Assembly: GCA_002105175.1 (NCBI GenBank)
Contig: MCGE01000001.1
Span: 2,294,001-2,358,000, forward strand
From: Absidia repens
Lineage: Eukaryota > Mucoromycota > Mucoromycetes > Mucorales > Cunninghamellaceae
Length of the DNA: 64,000 nucleotides
Direction of reading: 5' to 3'
Part shown: positions 1-12,820 of the stretch, one piece after another
Layout of the letters: the number at the start of each line of letters is the position of its first letter
Position numbering within the stretch: position 1 is the first letter of the stretch
Position numbers and translations under genes: made by a program
The notes under the pieces: model-generated
Database searches by the model: none
Seen by the model: the letters and a program-made list of their open reading frames with translations, nothing else
What the model was told of the DNA's origin: nothing

Positions 1-560
1 TGGATGTAGGTTTTGGGCCCGCCATTAGTTGGCTTGTTGAAGCCTCCATTGGCTTAGTTTAGTTTTAGTTTGTCCATAGTTTAAATATATATTTTAATAA
101 ATGTGTATCATTTTAATAGCCTCAATGAAAAATGTCCCATTTGTTTTCAAATGTCTTGGGCAGTAGATCCTTATTAACAGCCATCACTCTTTTTGATTAG
201 TGTTGACTGTTGTTGGACTTTAGTAGCATATGTCCTTTAGCCTGTCTCATATCTTATATAATCCATTAGCTACCATTTTACGAACATCCCTTCAGATTAG
301 TGTTGGTCATTCTTCAAATCTCCATCATGCTTCCTCTAGTAAATCCCTCCATTAGGGCCCTTGGTTTAATGAACCCCTCTCCTTTAGTTTTAGTATCTGC
401 CATACTGCTTCAATAAAATCTGTTCTTTTTATCAACAATCCTTAGGCCTATTATATAATATGCAAAGCCATTGTTGCTGCTGTTTTGTGAGTGTCCTACG
501 ATAAAACTGCTCTCTAATGCCCCTCGCTATATCCACATGCCCCCTTCAAAACCTCCCCTT
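1..560 (+). repeat. Dispersed repeat family B, copy 1 (left-truncated by window edge)
   Basis: This copy aligns by eye with 40040-40790 and 53930-54720. Shared landmarks in the same order are: the block around CCATTAGTTGG, GTTTGTCCATAGTTT, an AATAAA-like end near 100, a second block with GTAGATCC, the block AATGAACCCC near 370, and a CTTCAATAAAAT block near 408. There is no long ORF. The window edge removes the 5' head, which carries a tRNA-like B box in the other copies. Confidence 0.7.
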
Positions 561-2611
561 ATAAAATGATCGACAGTCGTAGTTCACGTAATATCAATCA
601 TTAAAGGCCGCGCGGCCAGCATTAGTCTCCTCCACGCTAGACGTATTTATATATCCAACATTGTTTTTTGCATGTGAGGTATACAGTAATGATAGTAACA
701 AATGGAGTCCTAAGGGACCTTCTACTAAGAAGTAAAATGGCAGGAGTGCCTAGTGCTATCAGAAGCCATTTGCATTGAAATAAAGAAAGCGATGTTGTCC
801 AAGTATTAAAGCTTGTTTTTGATGTTCGCCGAAAATCACTCAAAAAAATCCGAATCATTGGATCCCGCCAAGGCTTTCAGGACGCAATGAAGAACAGCCT
901 TCAATAACGGTATATCCTGTATAAGCGGCCAAGGCTCGGGTCAATAACCAAAAAGGTTGGTCTATATTAGTTTCGTTTTTTTTTTCTGCTTGTCTGATTC
1001 AAATCCCGCCCTCTCTTTGATCATGTTTCCTTTTCTAGGCTCCCTTGGGCCCAAGCAAATTGTTTGGGCTAACAGATGAGTCTGCTTATAAATCGATGTT
1101 TAGTTTTATCTGCATATTTGTACTGATCACGGTTGAGCACCTAACAAACATAAATCCAGGGGTAAGTTCAAATAGCAATGCAGTCCAGGGTTTTAAAGTG
1201 CCAATAGTAAATTCATGTCGGCCCAATCAGATCCACGAGAGCACTTAAAACGTGCTTCTGTTATGGAGTGACTCAAAAGGACGGTGTAACAAAACAACAG
1301 CCAAAAATTTCTCGTGAGTCATTTATCATTATGCACACCCGACTGTTTTTACCCTTGCATTGTTTCCGATCGCAAGGTTAGGAAAAAAAAAGTGGTTGTT
1401 GAGGTGGAGTTGGAATTTTATTTAAATCTGATAAGGATTCTATATTTACATTTTTTATATTTGCACGGTTGATGATGGGAACAATCGATTGACAACTTCT
1501 TTTTTTTTTAAAAAAAAAAAAAAGAAAAATTTATAGTTTATAACATACAAACACGTGGATAAAATCAAACACTGCTGTTCATTGGAAGGATCCATGATGA
1601 TGCCATTCATTTCCAGTTTAGCAAACAAGAAAGAAAAAAAGGTACGGATTGAATGTCCGACAAAAGAATCACGTACAGACAATTTTTTTATTAGAGCTTG
1701 AGTAAGAGGGAATCATAAAAAAAGATCAACAGTGATCAACTATGTAGAAAGGGTATGCAATCGATTGTATATGAGTATAAAGAAAAAAATTCGCGATTTC
1801 ATAAAAAAATCATAAATGAAAAAAATATGCATGGTGTGAAAAATAATAATAAAAAAAAAGCGAGTGGCTAGGCAAATAGACATAGAATGAGTGAGTGTAA
1901 GTATGGGTATTGGTTGCTTATCAACGCTATCGAGAATATAGTCAAACGATAATGTCAGTGAAGGGAGAGGAAAAAGAGAGAATGGAGATAGATAATGAGA
2001 ATGCTAGTAATGGGAATAAACAAATAACAAATGATAAAAAGATAGGTATGTAAATAAGGCCATTATGGATAAGCAGGACAATGTTCTATCAGGTAAAGTA
2101 GAAAAAAAGATAATATCAATATCATCATATTGGTTTGTAAGTAATAATATTCTACCACTTACTCGTTTTGTGGTTAACACTGCCGCAAAAGGCACAATTT
2201 GATCCTAGCTGACCATTATCCTTGTTCACCATCATAGTCCATTGCTGTTGAGTAAGCATCGTAAGGTTCTTTTTTGTTACTTGTTGGAAAAAGGGAAAAT
2301 TGGACAAAAAGTGGAATGCGAGAGAAGGAAACAAAAGAGGTGAAAAAGACAAAGAAAGAAAAAACAAAGCTTGTCAAAGAAATATTTATATATTTCCACG
2401 TTTTCTCAACGAAAAGGACCGAAATAGACATGCCGAGCAAAAAAACTCGCAAAAGTCAGACTTCAATTTCGAATGACAGTCGGAATACCAATTCTAAACC
2501 CTCATTTCCTTATCGTTAGGGGAATCTACAGCATGATGTTCAGGCCAGTGGAATTAAAATTATTCCCCTTCCCCTTCCTTTTAAACCGCAATCTGATAGC
2601 CAGGCCTACCA

Positions 2612-2646
<35 letters not shown>

Positions 2647-3359
2647 GTCATTCCTTTATTGTTGCACTAATAGGGATCTGCTTATTATATTTTTATCCGA
2701 GGAATTGAAACGCCGGTGGAGTAACCATGCTTCTACCGTTTAATTCACTGCCTAGTTTCACATGTTTATCAAACTATCAAAGGTTTTTATTAAAAAATGT
2801 CAAAATGACAGCCAAAATAAATGATCCCCTATGACCAAAGCACACCCAAACTGCTTTGTTTTCCCGAGAAACTCTAAAAAAAGGAAGTAAACATCGAAAC
2901 AATAAACCGTCCCTCCCATTTAAAAGATAAGAAGACAACACATGTACATGCTCGATAGAATCTATCCCTCCCCTTTTTTTTGTTTTTTGCTAATAAAAAC
3001 AGATAGAAAGAGCGAATTAAAAAAATAAAAATAAAAAATAAAAACGCCACAAATTTATTACCTCATCGGCATAACAATTGTTCATCACTGTCCATCCCCC
3101 CTGTGTCCGAAGCTTTCCGTGTGCACTTTTTGTAATACACAGAAAAAGAAAATGATAAGCAGAGCTATTTCCTTAGCATGCATAGGAAATCACCAATTCC
3201 CCCCTTGGCCACCTCCTTTTTTTCCCAATCATTACCAAACACAGACGTACAGTATATATAGACAAAGACAATATTTTTTTTTATTTCAAAAGTTAAATAT
3301 AAACTATAAAATTCTATTAAACTAAAAAAAAAAAAAGTACTAATACATATAAAACAAGT
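561..3359. other. Intergenic region, no convincing gene
   Basis: There is no ORF with a credible family match. It holds a perfect 12-bp palindrome GGCCGCGCGGCC (606-617), a B-box-like GATTCAAATCCCGC (997-1010) resembling the head of repeat family B, poly(A/T) runs (about 1500-1523) and a 29-nt poly(A) (2614-2642). A short - strand ORF around 2152-2250 carries a zinc-knuckle-like CxxCxxxxH stretch followed by a perfect donor GTAAGT. I could not extend it into a gene. Confidence 0.5.
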
Positions 3360-4783
3360 CTAACAAGAAGACGCCAGTAATCTCTTGAACCTATTCAAAG
3401 CAGCCATCACATCGGGTTCGCCTTCCAGGTACTCCACCAATCCAAGTTGCGCTCTGGTATGTCTCAATGCCTCTTGTTCGTCCTGAAATAATGATTCACC
3501 ACCACCAGTAAGAGGTTTCATCCGTCGTTGTTGGTTTTGTAGTTGTCGGATCTGTAATTCCAATCGATCATTTTCTTCAATAAGCTGTGTCGTTGATGTC
3601 CATGTGCCATTCACCACATCATCCATTTGTTGTTCAAGCTGTTGATTTTTGATTCTCAGTTTTTCCATTTGCACTTCGAGTTGTTGTTCCCGCATTATCA
3701 TCATGGTATTGGCTACATTCAATGTTACTAATTGATAGTGTGATCTTTCTTCTGTAAAATATATATATAAACATAAAATTAAGGTGAGTTCCTCTAAACA
3801 TGAACATGCTTGTTTTGTTTCCAAGCATACCTTGGCAGGGCATTGCGGCAGGTAGATGATCATCACCATCATGACTGGTTAAATCTACAAAAAAAAGGGG
3901 GGAGGAAATAGATTATTTATCCATCAACAAGTGTCTTCAAAAGCTAATTACCACGCTTGTGCTGCTGTAATGTTTCATTGACGGAGGGAGTTACGTGATT
4001 TCCAACAAAAACGGGAGAATAGCAGTGGTTGGAGGTTAGATCTAAGAAATCACAAATACAGCATAAAACACAATCAATGATCCGTTTTTCCCCTCTCCAA
4101 CCAACCCGCACCCCTTTATTGTTTGAAATAAACACAACACTTGTTCTATGTTTTGTTTTTTTTAGAATCCCCCACCTCCACTTACCATCATCATCGGAAA
4201 CCCACTCCGCCGAAGAGGTAGAAGCATGGTTCGTTACCGTAGTGTAATCCAAGTGCGTTTCATTATCGTGTGATAAATGATGCCATGTTGATCGAGATGA
4301 TGGTGGCGGTAAGGGTTCGTTGTAAAATGAGCCAGTATCGTCCGAATAAACATCCATTGAAGAGTATGACGTACAGTTCGTCGGCTGTAAATAATCTACA
4401 ACATACGGCACCGATAATCGCGACTGCCTTCTTGGAACTGTTGTTGTAGGCATGCAGCTCGTGGGCCTCTGTTGTCGGTGTTGAGCGTAGTCAAGGTTGT
4501 TGATATGACCAGCGGCAGAATGAGGGCGTTGGAAATTCGTTGGAGTTAATAATGTAATAGTGGGTTCGTGTATCGATGAAGAACAAGATGCATCATTGGT
4601 GTAGTGATCCTTTTTGTTGTTCGAGAATAGACGCGGTTTCGAGACGTTACTTAATCTGCCACGCCATTTTGATAGTCCTGAGACTTTTCTTCCTTCTAAC
4701 GATCGTTGTGGTATAATCACAGGCGGCAGGTTAGGCGAAGTTACTTTGTCTTGTAATTTGTCGAGTAACTTTTTGAAATCCAT
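3360..4783 (-). CDS. Unrecognised coiled-coil protein, 377 aa
   Basis: Spliced - strand gene with exons 4783-4186, 4041-3952, 3884-3831 and 3751-3360. All three introns are GT-AG and phase 1, giving 377 codons plus stop. I chose the ATG at 4783 (MDFKKLLDKLQDK) because the upstream in-frame sequence is a phenylalanine-rich read-through of a poly(T) tract. The first 200 residues are basic, Ser/Thr/Pro-rich and probably disordered. The last 130 residues form a clear heptad-type coiled coil rich in Gln, Glu, Leu and Arg (around MEKLRIKNQQLEQQM), followed by a short helical tail. I do not recognise the family. The pattern suggests a cytoskeletal or scaffold protein, but that is only inference. It is divergently transcribed from the bHLH gene at 5609. 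Confidence 0.75.
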
Positions 4784-5608
4784 GAATTTTATGTGAATAT
4801 AACAAAAACGAAAAAAAAACAGAAAAAAAAAGACTGAAGGAATGAGAAAGAAAGACAAATAGAAAGAACATGATTTCTTTTTTTATAAAAGCACATGAGT
4901 CGGGTTTTCAAATCATGGCAAGCATAATATTTTGGTGAGCCAAGTGAACTATTCCAAATGCTTGATCGTGTATTTGAAAGCAAGTTTTTTTTTAATATTA
5001 TTGTTATTGTTGTTGTTGTTTTTATAGTAGGGGGTGTTTTTATTTTATCAAGGAGTTCTCCTATTCTCCTTCCTCATCGTCATATAAACAGTATCGTCAA
5101 ATGATATATTCACAATCTTCGCTATCCAACCTTTTTTAAGAAAACTTTACCCTTTTTTACATCTATTGAATCGAGGAAGATTGACAACACTAGCAAACCA
5201 AACTATTACTTTGGCTAAGCGGCGAAAAAAGAACGTCATTTTGGGGGAACGTTTGAGAGAAAAAAAAAAGGGGGACATTTTTAAAACTCCGTGGCGAGAA
5301 AACGCCCTATACAATAAAAAGAGTTTGCCCTGCTGTTGCACAAAAAAGTATCACCAGAGAAAATTTTTTTATATAATAACAACGGCTCTTCATATTCTTG
5401 CCATCTTTTCTCTTTTATAACTTCATTTTCTAACCACCCTTCCCTTCCCTTCCCTTCCCTTCCTCTATCTCTTTTTTACTTTTTCTTTTTCTTTTTTTTT
5501 CACCTTACCTTCCTTTCTTTCTCTCACTTTGAATTATCAACCCCAGTCCATCCTTTATATATATATATATATCATCACCTAGCTTTACTCTCACTTTTTT
5601 ATATCATC
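4784..5608. promoter_or_regulatory. Divergent promoter region between coiled-coil gene and bHLH gene
   Basis: An 825-bp intergenic stretch separates two outward-facing genes. It contains poly(A/T) tracts, a CCCTT pentamer microsatellite with about five units (5437-5463) and a TATATA run (about 5556-5571) some 40 nt before the bHLH start codon. No known factor site can be assigned by eye. Confidence 0.5.
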
Positions 5609-6937
5609 ATGAGTCAACTCTCTTTATCCACTTCTTCTGATAACCAATACGATTACATGGTTAACATCAACCCTTCCATGGTCCAAAAAGTATCTAGCCC
5701 CGAAGATATGAATACCTCGCCTCCAGTATCCTACGATGATTCCACTCAACAATATGCATATCAAGGTAATATATTTTGTGTGCGCGCACTAAAAGCAAAA
5801 GGGGGGGACGGAACGAAAGTAGTAGTAGGTTCAAGGGGCATGAAGAAAAATAGTGCTAAAAATAAACACCTATTTATTTCGTTCGTTATAGAATATGCGT
5901 TCCAACAAATGCCAATGGTATATCCACCTGTGTATCCAGTCACTCGCTTTGATCAAACAGCTTATTATGATCCTCAACGACTTGTCCAACCCACTCATAC
6001 ACATACTCACCCAAACAGTCCCGATTCAGTCTCTTCAACATCATCCCCTCCTACTCCTCCTTCATCCATTGCCGCCACTAAACTTGCTCACCCTCCTACT
6101 GTCACCATGCATCCTTCTTCCTCTACTTCAACAACTTCGTCTTCTTCTTCCAACTCATCCTCATCCGTCGCTACTCCTTACACCAACAACCATCTCTTGA
6201 CATCCCAAGCCCTCGATTCCCCCAATGCTAATGTCAGCACTCAACCTTCTTCGACTTCTTCACCCATGATCAATCCCCTTGTGCCTTCTTCATTTTCAAA
6301 TGCGACGACTGCTCGCGTGAAGGAGACTATTGCTCGTGCCAATTCTGTCCCTATGGAATTCTATCATACCGAGTTTTTGGAATACTCAAAGGAAACATAC
6401 GAACGAAAGTTGGATGCCAAACGAAACAAGCGTAAACGACCTTCTCAACAACAACATTCCTCCTCTTCCTTACACGATGACAAACAGACATCTTATTCCA
6501 CATTTGAGCATGACAACACATCGAAATCGAGTAGCAGCAGCGATAGCAATAAAAGAATGAAGAAAAGTTCCGTTGATGAAAAAGACGAATCTGATGATGA
6601 AATAGACGATGACGAAATGGAAAAAGCAGCAAACGAGTAAGTGAAATGGAAATGACATGACCATGATATGATATACAGATATTGATGAATGGTTTTTTTT
6701 TTCATTATCTTTTGTTGAAAGACAAGGAGTTTGTAGTGCAGAACTTCGTCGCCAAATTCACATTCAATCTGAACAGAAACGACGGGCTCAAATCAAGGAC
6801 GGGTTTGATGAATTGCGAAAACACTTACCTGGCTGCAATAACAAAAAGATGAGCAAAGCTGCTTTATTGACAAGAAGTAAGTTTTCGGGGGGTGCGGATG
6901 GGAGCGAACGTTGAGTTCTATCTAGTAACATTCATCT

Positions 6938-6971
<34 letters not shown>

Positions 6972-7181
6972 GCCGTACAACAAATGCAACACTTGAAATT
7001 GATGCAAACTGAATTATTATCTGAAGTCGAACGTCTTGTACAAGAAAATGATAACCTGAAAAAGTAAGTGGGAATATTTATTTTATTTTATTCGCATAAG
7101 CCGACCTTTTTTTTTTTTTTTTTTAGATTCCAACATGGCGTTTTACAACGACAGGCTATGGAAAAGATGTACAATTTTTAA
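5609..7181 (+). CDS. bHLH-leucine zipper transcription factor, Mlx/Ino4-like, 400 aa
   Basis: Exons 5609-5765, 5892-6636, 6722-6876, 6973-7063 and 7127-7181 give 400 aa. Residues 1-250 are Ser/Thr/Pro-rich and low complexity, and 250-300 are basic and acidic. A bHLH begins near residue 305: ELRRQIHIQSEQKRRAQIK holds the His, Glu and Arg-Arg DNA-contact pattern typical of E-box (CACGTG) binders. A GFDELRKHLPGC helix 1, a KMSKAALLTR loop and helix 2, and a Leu/Gln heptad zipper follow. The closest family impression is Mlx/Ino4, class B bHLH-Zip. It should act in the nucleus as a dimer on E-box promoters; targets in this fungus are unknown. Intron 1 (5766-5891) is 126 nt, has no in-frame stop, and would add 42 aa if retained. 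Two later introns have long poly(T) tracts before the acceptor. Confidence 0.88.
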
Positions 7182-8404
7182 ATCGACTACTTTTTTTTTT
7201 CTTCTCTCGCTCACTCTCCCATCATCCTTTTCTTCTTTGTGTTTATTTATGGCCAATTTGTTTATCTTCGCTTCATGGATTCCCTTTTTTTTTATTTTTT
7301 TCTTTACTTCTTATCCTATTTATGTTTTCTTTTTTCTTTTTTTTTCCTTCTTCTCTGATCTCCCTACTACATGTTTTTCTCCTTTAATACCGATTTGTTA
7401 CCTCCATTGTACCTAGTCTTAGTCACACTCCTCTTCCATTTCCCCCTTTTTTTTTTATTATATTCTAGTACATTTGACCCGTTTTTATTTGTTTTTGTTT
7501 TTTCTTTATTTATTCTCACCGATTCCTCTTTTAGCGTCGCCTTTTCTTGTACCTTGTTTAGTCCTCTTCTTCAATAAAATACAAATATCAATTTCTATTT
7601 GCCTTTATTTTTTACAATGTCGTTAGTCAAATTGTCATGATGGTTTCGTTTTATAATGTGTGTGTGTTGTCGTTGAAGGAAAAGAATGAGTAGTTGGTGG
7701 GGTTCCTGGCATTTTCGGTTCTATTCAGTTAAAAAAAAAAAATTAATAATGAGTATGGCATAATCAAAATTAGAATGGATGGATCTTCGCACTAACGGCA
7801 AATTGACCTTCTCTTGTCGCACATTTAATCACTAAGGCCTCTCTTTTTCCAAGCTAATGTACATTTAGCATGATACATGGCCCTTTAAAAGGAAATCGAT
7901 AGCAATGGACCAGCCTTCACCATTCCAATTTCTGGTGTAGTGGACACTGACAGTGGCCATTTGTCATAGATGAAGGAATGAATTATATTATTACAAGTAA
8001 AGAATTATGTATGAGTGGGTTGACTTCCCTAAATTTTTCGTGATATGATGTAAGGTCATTATATTTTCTATCCATGTATTTGGTACCAATGAAGACAGAA
8101 CCAGCATTTGGTTGGGTGTGGGGTAAGCAACCTCCAATGCAATATGCGGTCAAAAATTTGATGGCGGACGTTGAAAAGTTTTTTTTTTTTTTCTAGTATT
8201 TTTGACAAAACTTTTTCTTTTCCTGTCCTTTTTTCATATATTTTCTACTTATACAGTTGGGGTGACAATATCCATTTGAATGAAAAAATACAATATCCAT
8301 CTCTTTTATTACAACAACCAAACAAGCAAAGGCAGTAGAAGCAACAACAAGAATAACGATCTCATACCAACCATTTTATCACGAAGACCTTGATCAGCAA
8401 CACC
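7182..8404. other. 3' UTR and intergenic region
   Basis: A pyrimidine-rich 3' UTR of the bHLH gene runs to an AATAAA signal at about 7574. About 800 bp without a credible ORF follow. Poly(T) near 8178-8192 precedes the MATE gene start. Confidence 0.5.
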
Positions 8405-9976
8405 ATGACCGATTTGAATGCGAAGGACACAGCACCTTCTTCCCCTCTGATTCCGACAGCTCATATCACCAGTCCTACCTTTTCTTACCGTCAAGAATCC
8501 ATATGGCTTTTGAAGAATGCAGTGCCTTCAGTGATTAGTTATCTTTTACAAAACAGTCTACAAAGCGTATCAGTAATTACCGCGGGTCATTTGGTAAGTG
8601 GGGCTGGAAACATATATATATAGGTGGGATTGTTTCGTTTAGAAAACTACAACTCATGATGATGATTTTCTATCTTTTTATTTATGCAGGGTGCCACAGA
8701 ATTAGCAGCTGCATCTGTAGCATCGATGTTTGTGACAGTGACAGGCTTATCCACGGTGATGGGGACCACGTTATGTTTGGATACACTATGCTCTCAAGCC
8801 TATACCAATACCCATTGCGATAAAAAGGTGGTGGGGCTCCATGTCCAACGTTGTCTTGTCTTTCTCTCGGTCCTTTTTCTTCCGCTCATGACTCTCTGGT
8901 GGCATGCTGAAAAGGTCTTTCTCCTGTTACGACAAGAACCCGACGTGGCATTATTGGCTGGACAGTTTACTCGATGCATGATCTTGGCCATGCCTGCGTT
9001 TACCCTGTTTGAGTCCCTGAAGAAAATGGTACAAGCCCAAGGTCTTTTTCGTGCACCAACCTACGTCCTGTTTGTAGGCGCTCCCTTCAACGTTGTGGTA
9101 AGCTACGCACTCGTTTGGCATTCAACCCTGGGGTTCATTGGTGCCCCCATCGCGGCTGCACTGACGTACTGGCTATTGGCGCTTTTACTAGCTGGGTATA
9201 TTTTTTATGTCGATGGATCTCAGGTGTGGCCTCGATGGCAATGGACAAAAAACGAATCGCAAGGTGTTGGTGGAGTGCTGGATCACCTCGCATATGCCTC
9301 AATGTTGAAACTGGCGATTCCCGGTATTCTTCTCATTTGCAGTGAAAATTGGGCTTATGAAATCATTGCGTTGGCATCTGGTTGGATTGACGATGGCAAA
9401 ACAAGCCAAGGTGCGCAATCGGTCCTGGTGACCTCGGTGGCAATGTTCTATACCATTCCGTTTGGGGTGGGTATTTCGGCGTCGAACCGCGTGGGCAATG
9501 CGTTAGGTGCACAACAGCCAAAGCAGGCAGCGTTGGCGGCAAAGACGGCTTTGATAGCTGCCTGTGTAGTAGCATCCATCAATGCGTTAGTCCTCTTTTT
9601 GTTTCGACACCGCTGGGCGTATTTGTTTACTGATGATGATGAGGTGGTGACAATGGTCAGTCAAGTGATTCCTGTGGTGTCTGTGTTTATCTTTGGCGAC
9701 AATGTGGCTGGTATTGCGGACGGGGTTCTGAATGGGCAAGGTCGCCAGCATGTCGGCGCATGGTTCAATCTGGCCGCTTATTACTTATCATCGTTACCTA
9801 TCGGCTTCTTCCTGTGCTTCTCTTTACGTTGGGGCTTGATTGGTATCTGGTCGGGCTTGATGGGCTCTCTGCTAGCCGTGGCTGTTGCTACTACAGTGGT
9901 GGTATTAAAATCTGATTGGAACATGGAAGCGCTCAATGCTAGAAACAGATCGAATTTGGAAATTAAGCAATCATAA
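8405..9976 (+). CDS. MATE family multidrug/toxin extrusion transporter, 491 aa
   Basis: Two exons (8405-8593 and 8690-9976) joined in phase 0 encode 491 aa. The sequence reads as about twelve hydrophobic helices in two MatE halves. Family hallmarks visible are CLDTLCSQAY near the start of the first half and SASNRVGNALGAQQPKQA in the second half. The short cytosolic N-terminus is Ser/Pro-rich. MATE proteins export organic cations and drugs in exchange for H+ or Na+; yeast Erc1-like members sit in plasma or vacuolar membrane. Substrate cannot be read from sequence. Length is normal for the family (450-550 aa). I used the ATG at 8405; the codon at 8390 in the same frame is TTG. Confidence 0.95.
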
Positions 9977-10093
9977 CCCCCTCCCCACTCCCATACACAC
10001 ATTTAGTTTTTAGATTTTAGTGCTTTTTATGATTTTTTTTTTCAATAAATTTTACTCACATATATTAGCTACACTATTATTTGTATTATTATT

Positions 10094-11100
10094 GAATAAA
10101 CGCTCTGGCGTTCCGCTGGAGCTTTTGGAAATCTTTCGATTTATTGGGTGTCAGACTTTTTCATTGAAGTGTGGATTTTGATGGGAAGGGATTAGAGTCT
10201 CTACCATTTCGCACTATGGTGGGCAACCTCTTGGGGCCCGACTGTCGTGCCCAGCGCTCTTTTATTGTGGTTTTTTTTTTTTTTTTTTTTTGTCTACGCA
10301 CGAAGGATAGTGTTCAGGTGTGAAAAAAATCAATTGAGGCTCCGCACACATGATTTCTAGATTTTTGGGGCTCCAATTTTTTTCTCACTCTTCCTTTCTT
10401 TTTTCCCTTCATGAACGTCCGAATGATATGATGGCAAGGCTCATTGGGGTACTGGTGATCTAGAATTACTGTTAAAACGTGAAGTAGAGGCATTTTCAAA
10501 AATGCAAAACAAACATCATGGGGAAGCCCTTTCATTTTGGATGTAGGATTTGGGAACACCATTAGCCTCATAGGAAATAGTATATATCATGGAATCGTCA
10601 TTAGTTTAGTATTAGTTTGTCATCGTTTGTATCTACCTCTGAATAAAATGTGCTTTTTATTTTATCATTAACTTCTCTGCTATACGTTTACATCATGAGC
10701 TTTATCGAATGTGTATACATGTGCATACAAAAAAAAAAAGTGCGGGTGTATGTATATATGAGAAACGAACGGTTTGGTTAGTAAGGTGGTTTCTTCCTCT
10801 AACTCATGCATACTGTACAGGTTTGTGCGTAGAAAAGAAAACTGGCATGTGTTTGGGTGAAAACCCGACTATTACAGTTTATTTGGTTGCGACGAGATAT
10901 ATTGAGCAGCAAAGTTAAGGATAGTATTAATTTTGTAGCTATGGATCAAGAATGTTCAATATACTGGGAGTCAGAGGGGTTTATAAAGTGTGCGTTCTAA
11001 TGGAATGGAATTAGACCTCTCTGCCGTTTCGCATAATGGTGGGCGCAACGGTTATGTTCAAGGCTCTGTTTGAAAAAGGAGTCCGAGGGACAAAAAAAAA
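10094..11100 (+). repeat. Dispersed repeat family A, copy 1 (about 1 kb)
   Basis: Begins with a hairpin block (GCTCC-GCT-GGAGC, 10109-10124 region) followed by TTTTGGAAATCTTTCGATTTA. Then come the block GGTGGGCAACC..TTGGGGCCCGAC, a block GATATGATGGCAAGGCTCATT, the family-B-like core (10515-10650) ending in AATAAAAT, and a tail ending GAGTCCGAGGGAC. All blocks recur in the same order at 37561-38862. There is no long ORF and no clear LTR or terminal inverted repeat. Confidence 0.7.
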
Positions 11101-12820
11101 AAAAAAAGGAAATTGAAGCTACTATACCTACAACTAACTATTCTACAGTTTGATATAATGGATGGGCTTCTTTTTCAAAGGAATGAAAAAGTAAAATCAG
11201 ATCCTGACACCCTTCCATGATCCGAACCTTTGTATTGTAGCACTAGATTTGAATGTATAGTTTATTTCCCCCGCATTGTGCCTGATTCACATCAATGGCA
11301 CACTTTATTTATTTTATTACTACATTCATATGCAAAATACAACAATATTTGCTATACGTAGGCTTTCCAAACCAAAAGGAATAATAAAAACATCAAACAC
11401 ACATGAGCAGACTGTAGTATATATTAAAGCAATCAGTTTTTGTTTATTCAATCGAGGAATAGTGAAATATAGTATATTGATATGTAAAATAACTATAACG
11501 AATACTCGTGGGAAAGGAGAAGGTTCTATGGATGCTGCTATATGTAACGGTAAGTGAAAAGGCGGAATCAAGTCTGTAGAATAGTCTACCCCCAATAGAA
11601 TAGTATGCAAAATAGTCTACAGCAATAAAGCAGTATGTAGAATAGTCTATCACAGTAGAATGGCTTTGTCACCCATTGTTCATTGCAAAATAGAAAACTT
11701 TTATTGAACTATTATAGTTAATACTATATTAAAAGGAACGAAGATGTAAATAGGAGCGACTAAGTAGTTGATAGTAGTTGAGAGAAGCGCTAGTCTAGAA
11801 GACTGGTGTAGAAGAAGGAACGATATAAAATAAAAAAAAAGGATCTCTAAACTTCTAATGAAGTTTAAACGCACATCATTGAAGCAGATACACATTTTTT
11901 CAAGCGAAGACAAGCTTTATATAAGTAAACATATGTTTTATTGAAGAAAAGAGACATACTAAGCTAATCAAGACATCCCAACCTCAAGATCCTAGAATCA
12001 AAACGAAAGGATTTCCCCATGCATCTTGTAATCCGTGAGCTGAAATCCCTTCTAAACTTGTCCTGACACTAATTTATGATCACAATGACCTCAGAGAAGT
12101 TGAATGGTGAACAAAAAACAAAAAAAAAAGAAAGAGAGAGAAAGAGGAAAAATAAATGGCGGGGAGTCAATAAACATCCACGTGGGCTGAATTTGAATTG
12201 CCTTTGTAGTCGCTTGTTTTCTTTCTTTTTTACAGCATTCAACACTATGCAATATGACTAACATGATAGTTCTATTATCATATCAGGAATCTCTACCATT
12301 CAGCAGTGGATCTCCTTTTTTTAAAACAACTGCCACTACTCCACACCTGCTGCATGGCAGTCTCTTCTTGAGGCGCACAGTTGCCCCGCACAACTATCAT
12401 GATGCTTTCGCGCTACTCCGGCTCTTTAGAATAGCTTCCCACACACCGTAAAATAGCAGCATACTCCACTAGAAAATAGCTTGTCTCCTATCGTAGAATC
12501 ATTTAACCGTTTTAGTTTATCTTACATTACGTTATTTATTGAACATATAATAAAAATAGCGGATTTAGTAGGTAGTTGATATGATAACTCTTTCAAATAA
12601 GCCCTTTTTTTTTTTGACAATCCAACAATAAAAACAGCTTCATTAAAATCACAAAAGTTAAAAAATGTTGAATGCGAGGATCAGTAATATATATGTATGT
12701 ATTTTTTTTATTTTTTGGGGGGCATTATCGCTTGTAGTCATAGATGATGATGACGTGTGGGATATTGAGTGTATATAAATGATAATGTATGGTTGGGATA
12801 CAAGGAAAGGAATAAATAGT
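11101..12820. other. Intergenic region with short degenerate tandem units
   Basis: No credible gene is present. At 11576-11665 three imperfect units of about 30 nt built on RTARAATAGTCTAC follow one another. Related AAAATAGC/AGAATAGC fragments recur at 12430-12500. A poly(T) lies near 12605. The 3' end of the chitin deacetylase gene lies just beyond. Confidence 0.4.

Noticed and set aside
606..617. Perfect palindrome GGCCGCGCGGCC
   Set aside because: It is an isolated GC-rich 12-mer without a partner or a gene next to it. It is notable against the AT-rich background but gives no testable role.
8390..8404. Upstream in-frame start of the MATE gene
   Set aside because: The codon at 8390 is TTG; the first ATG is at 8405.
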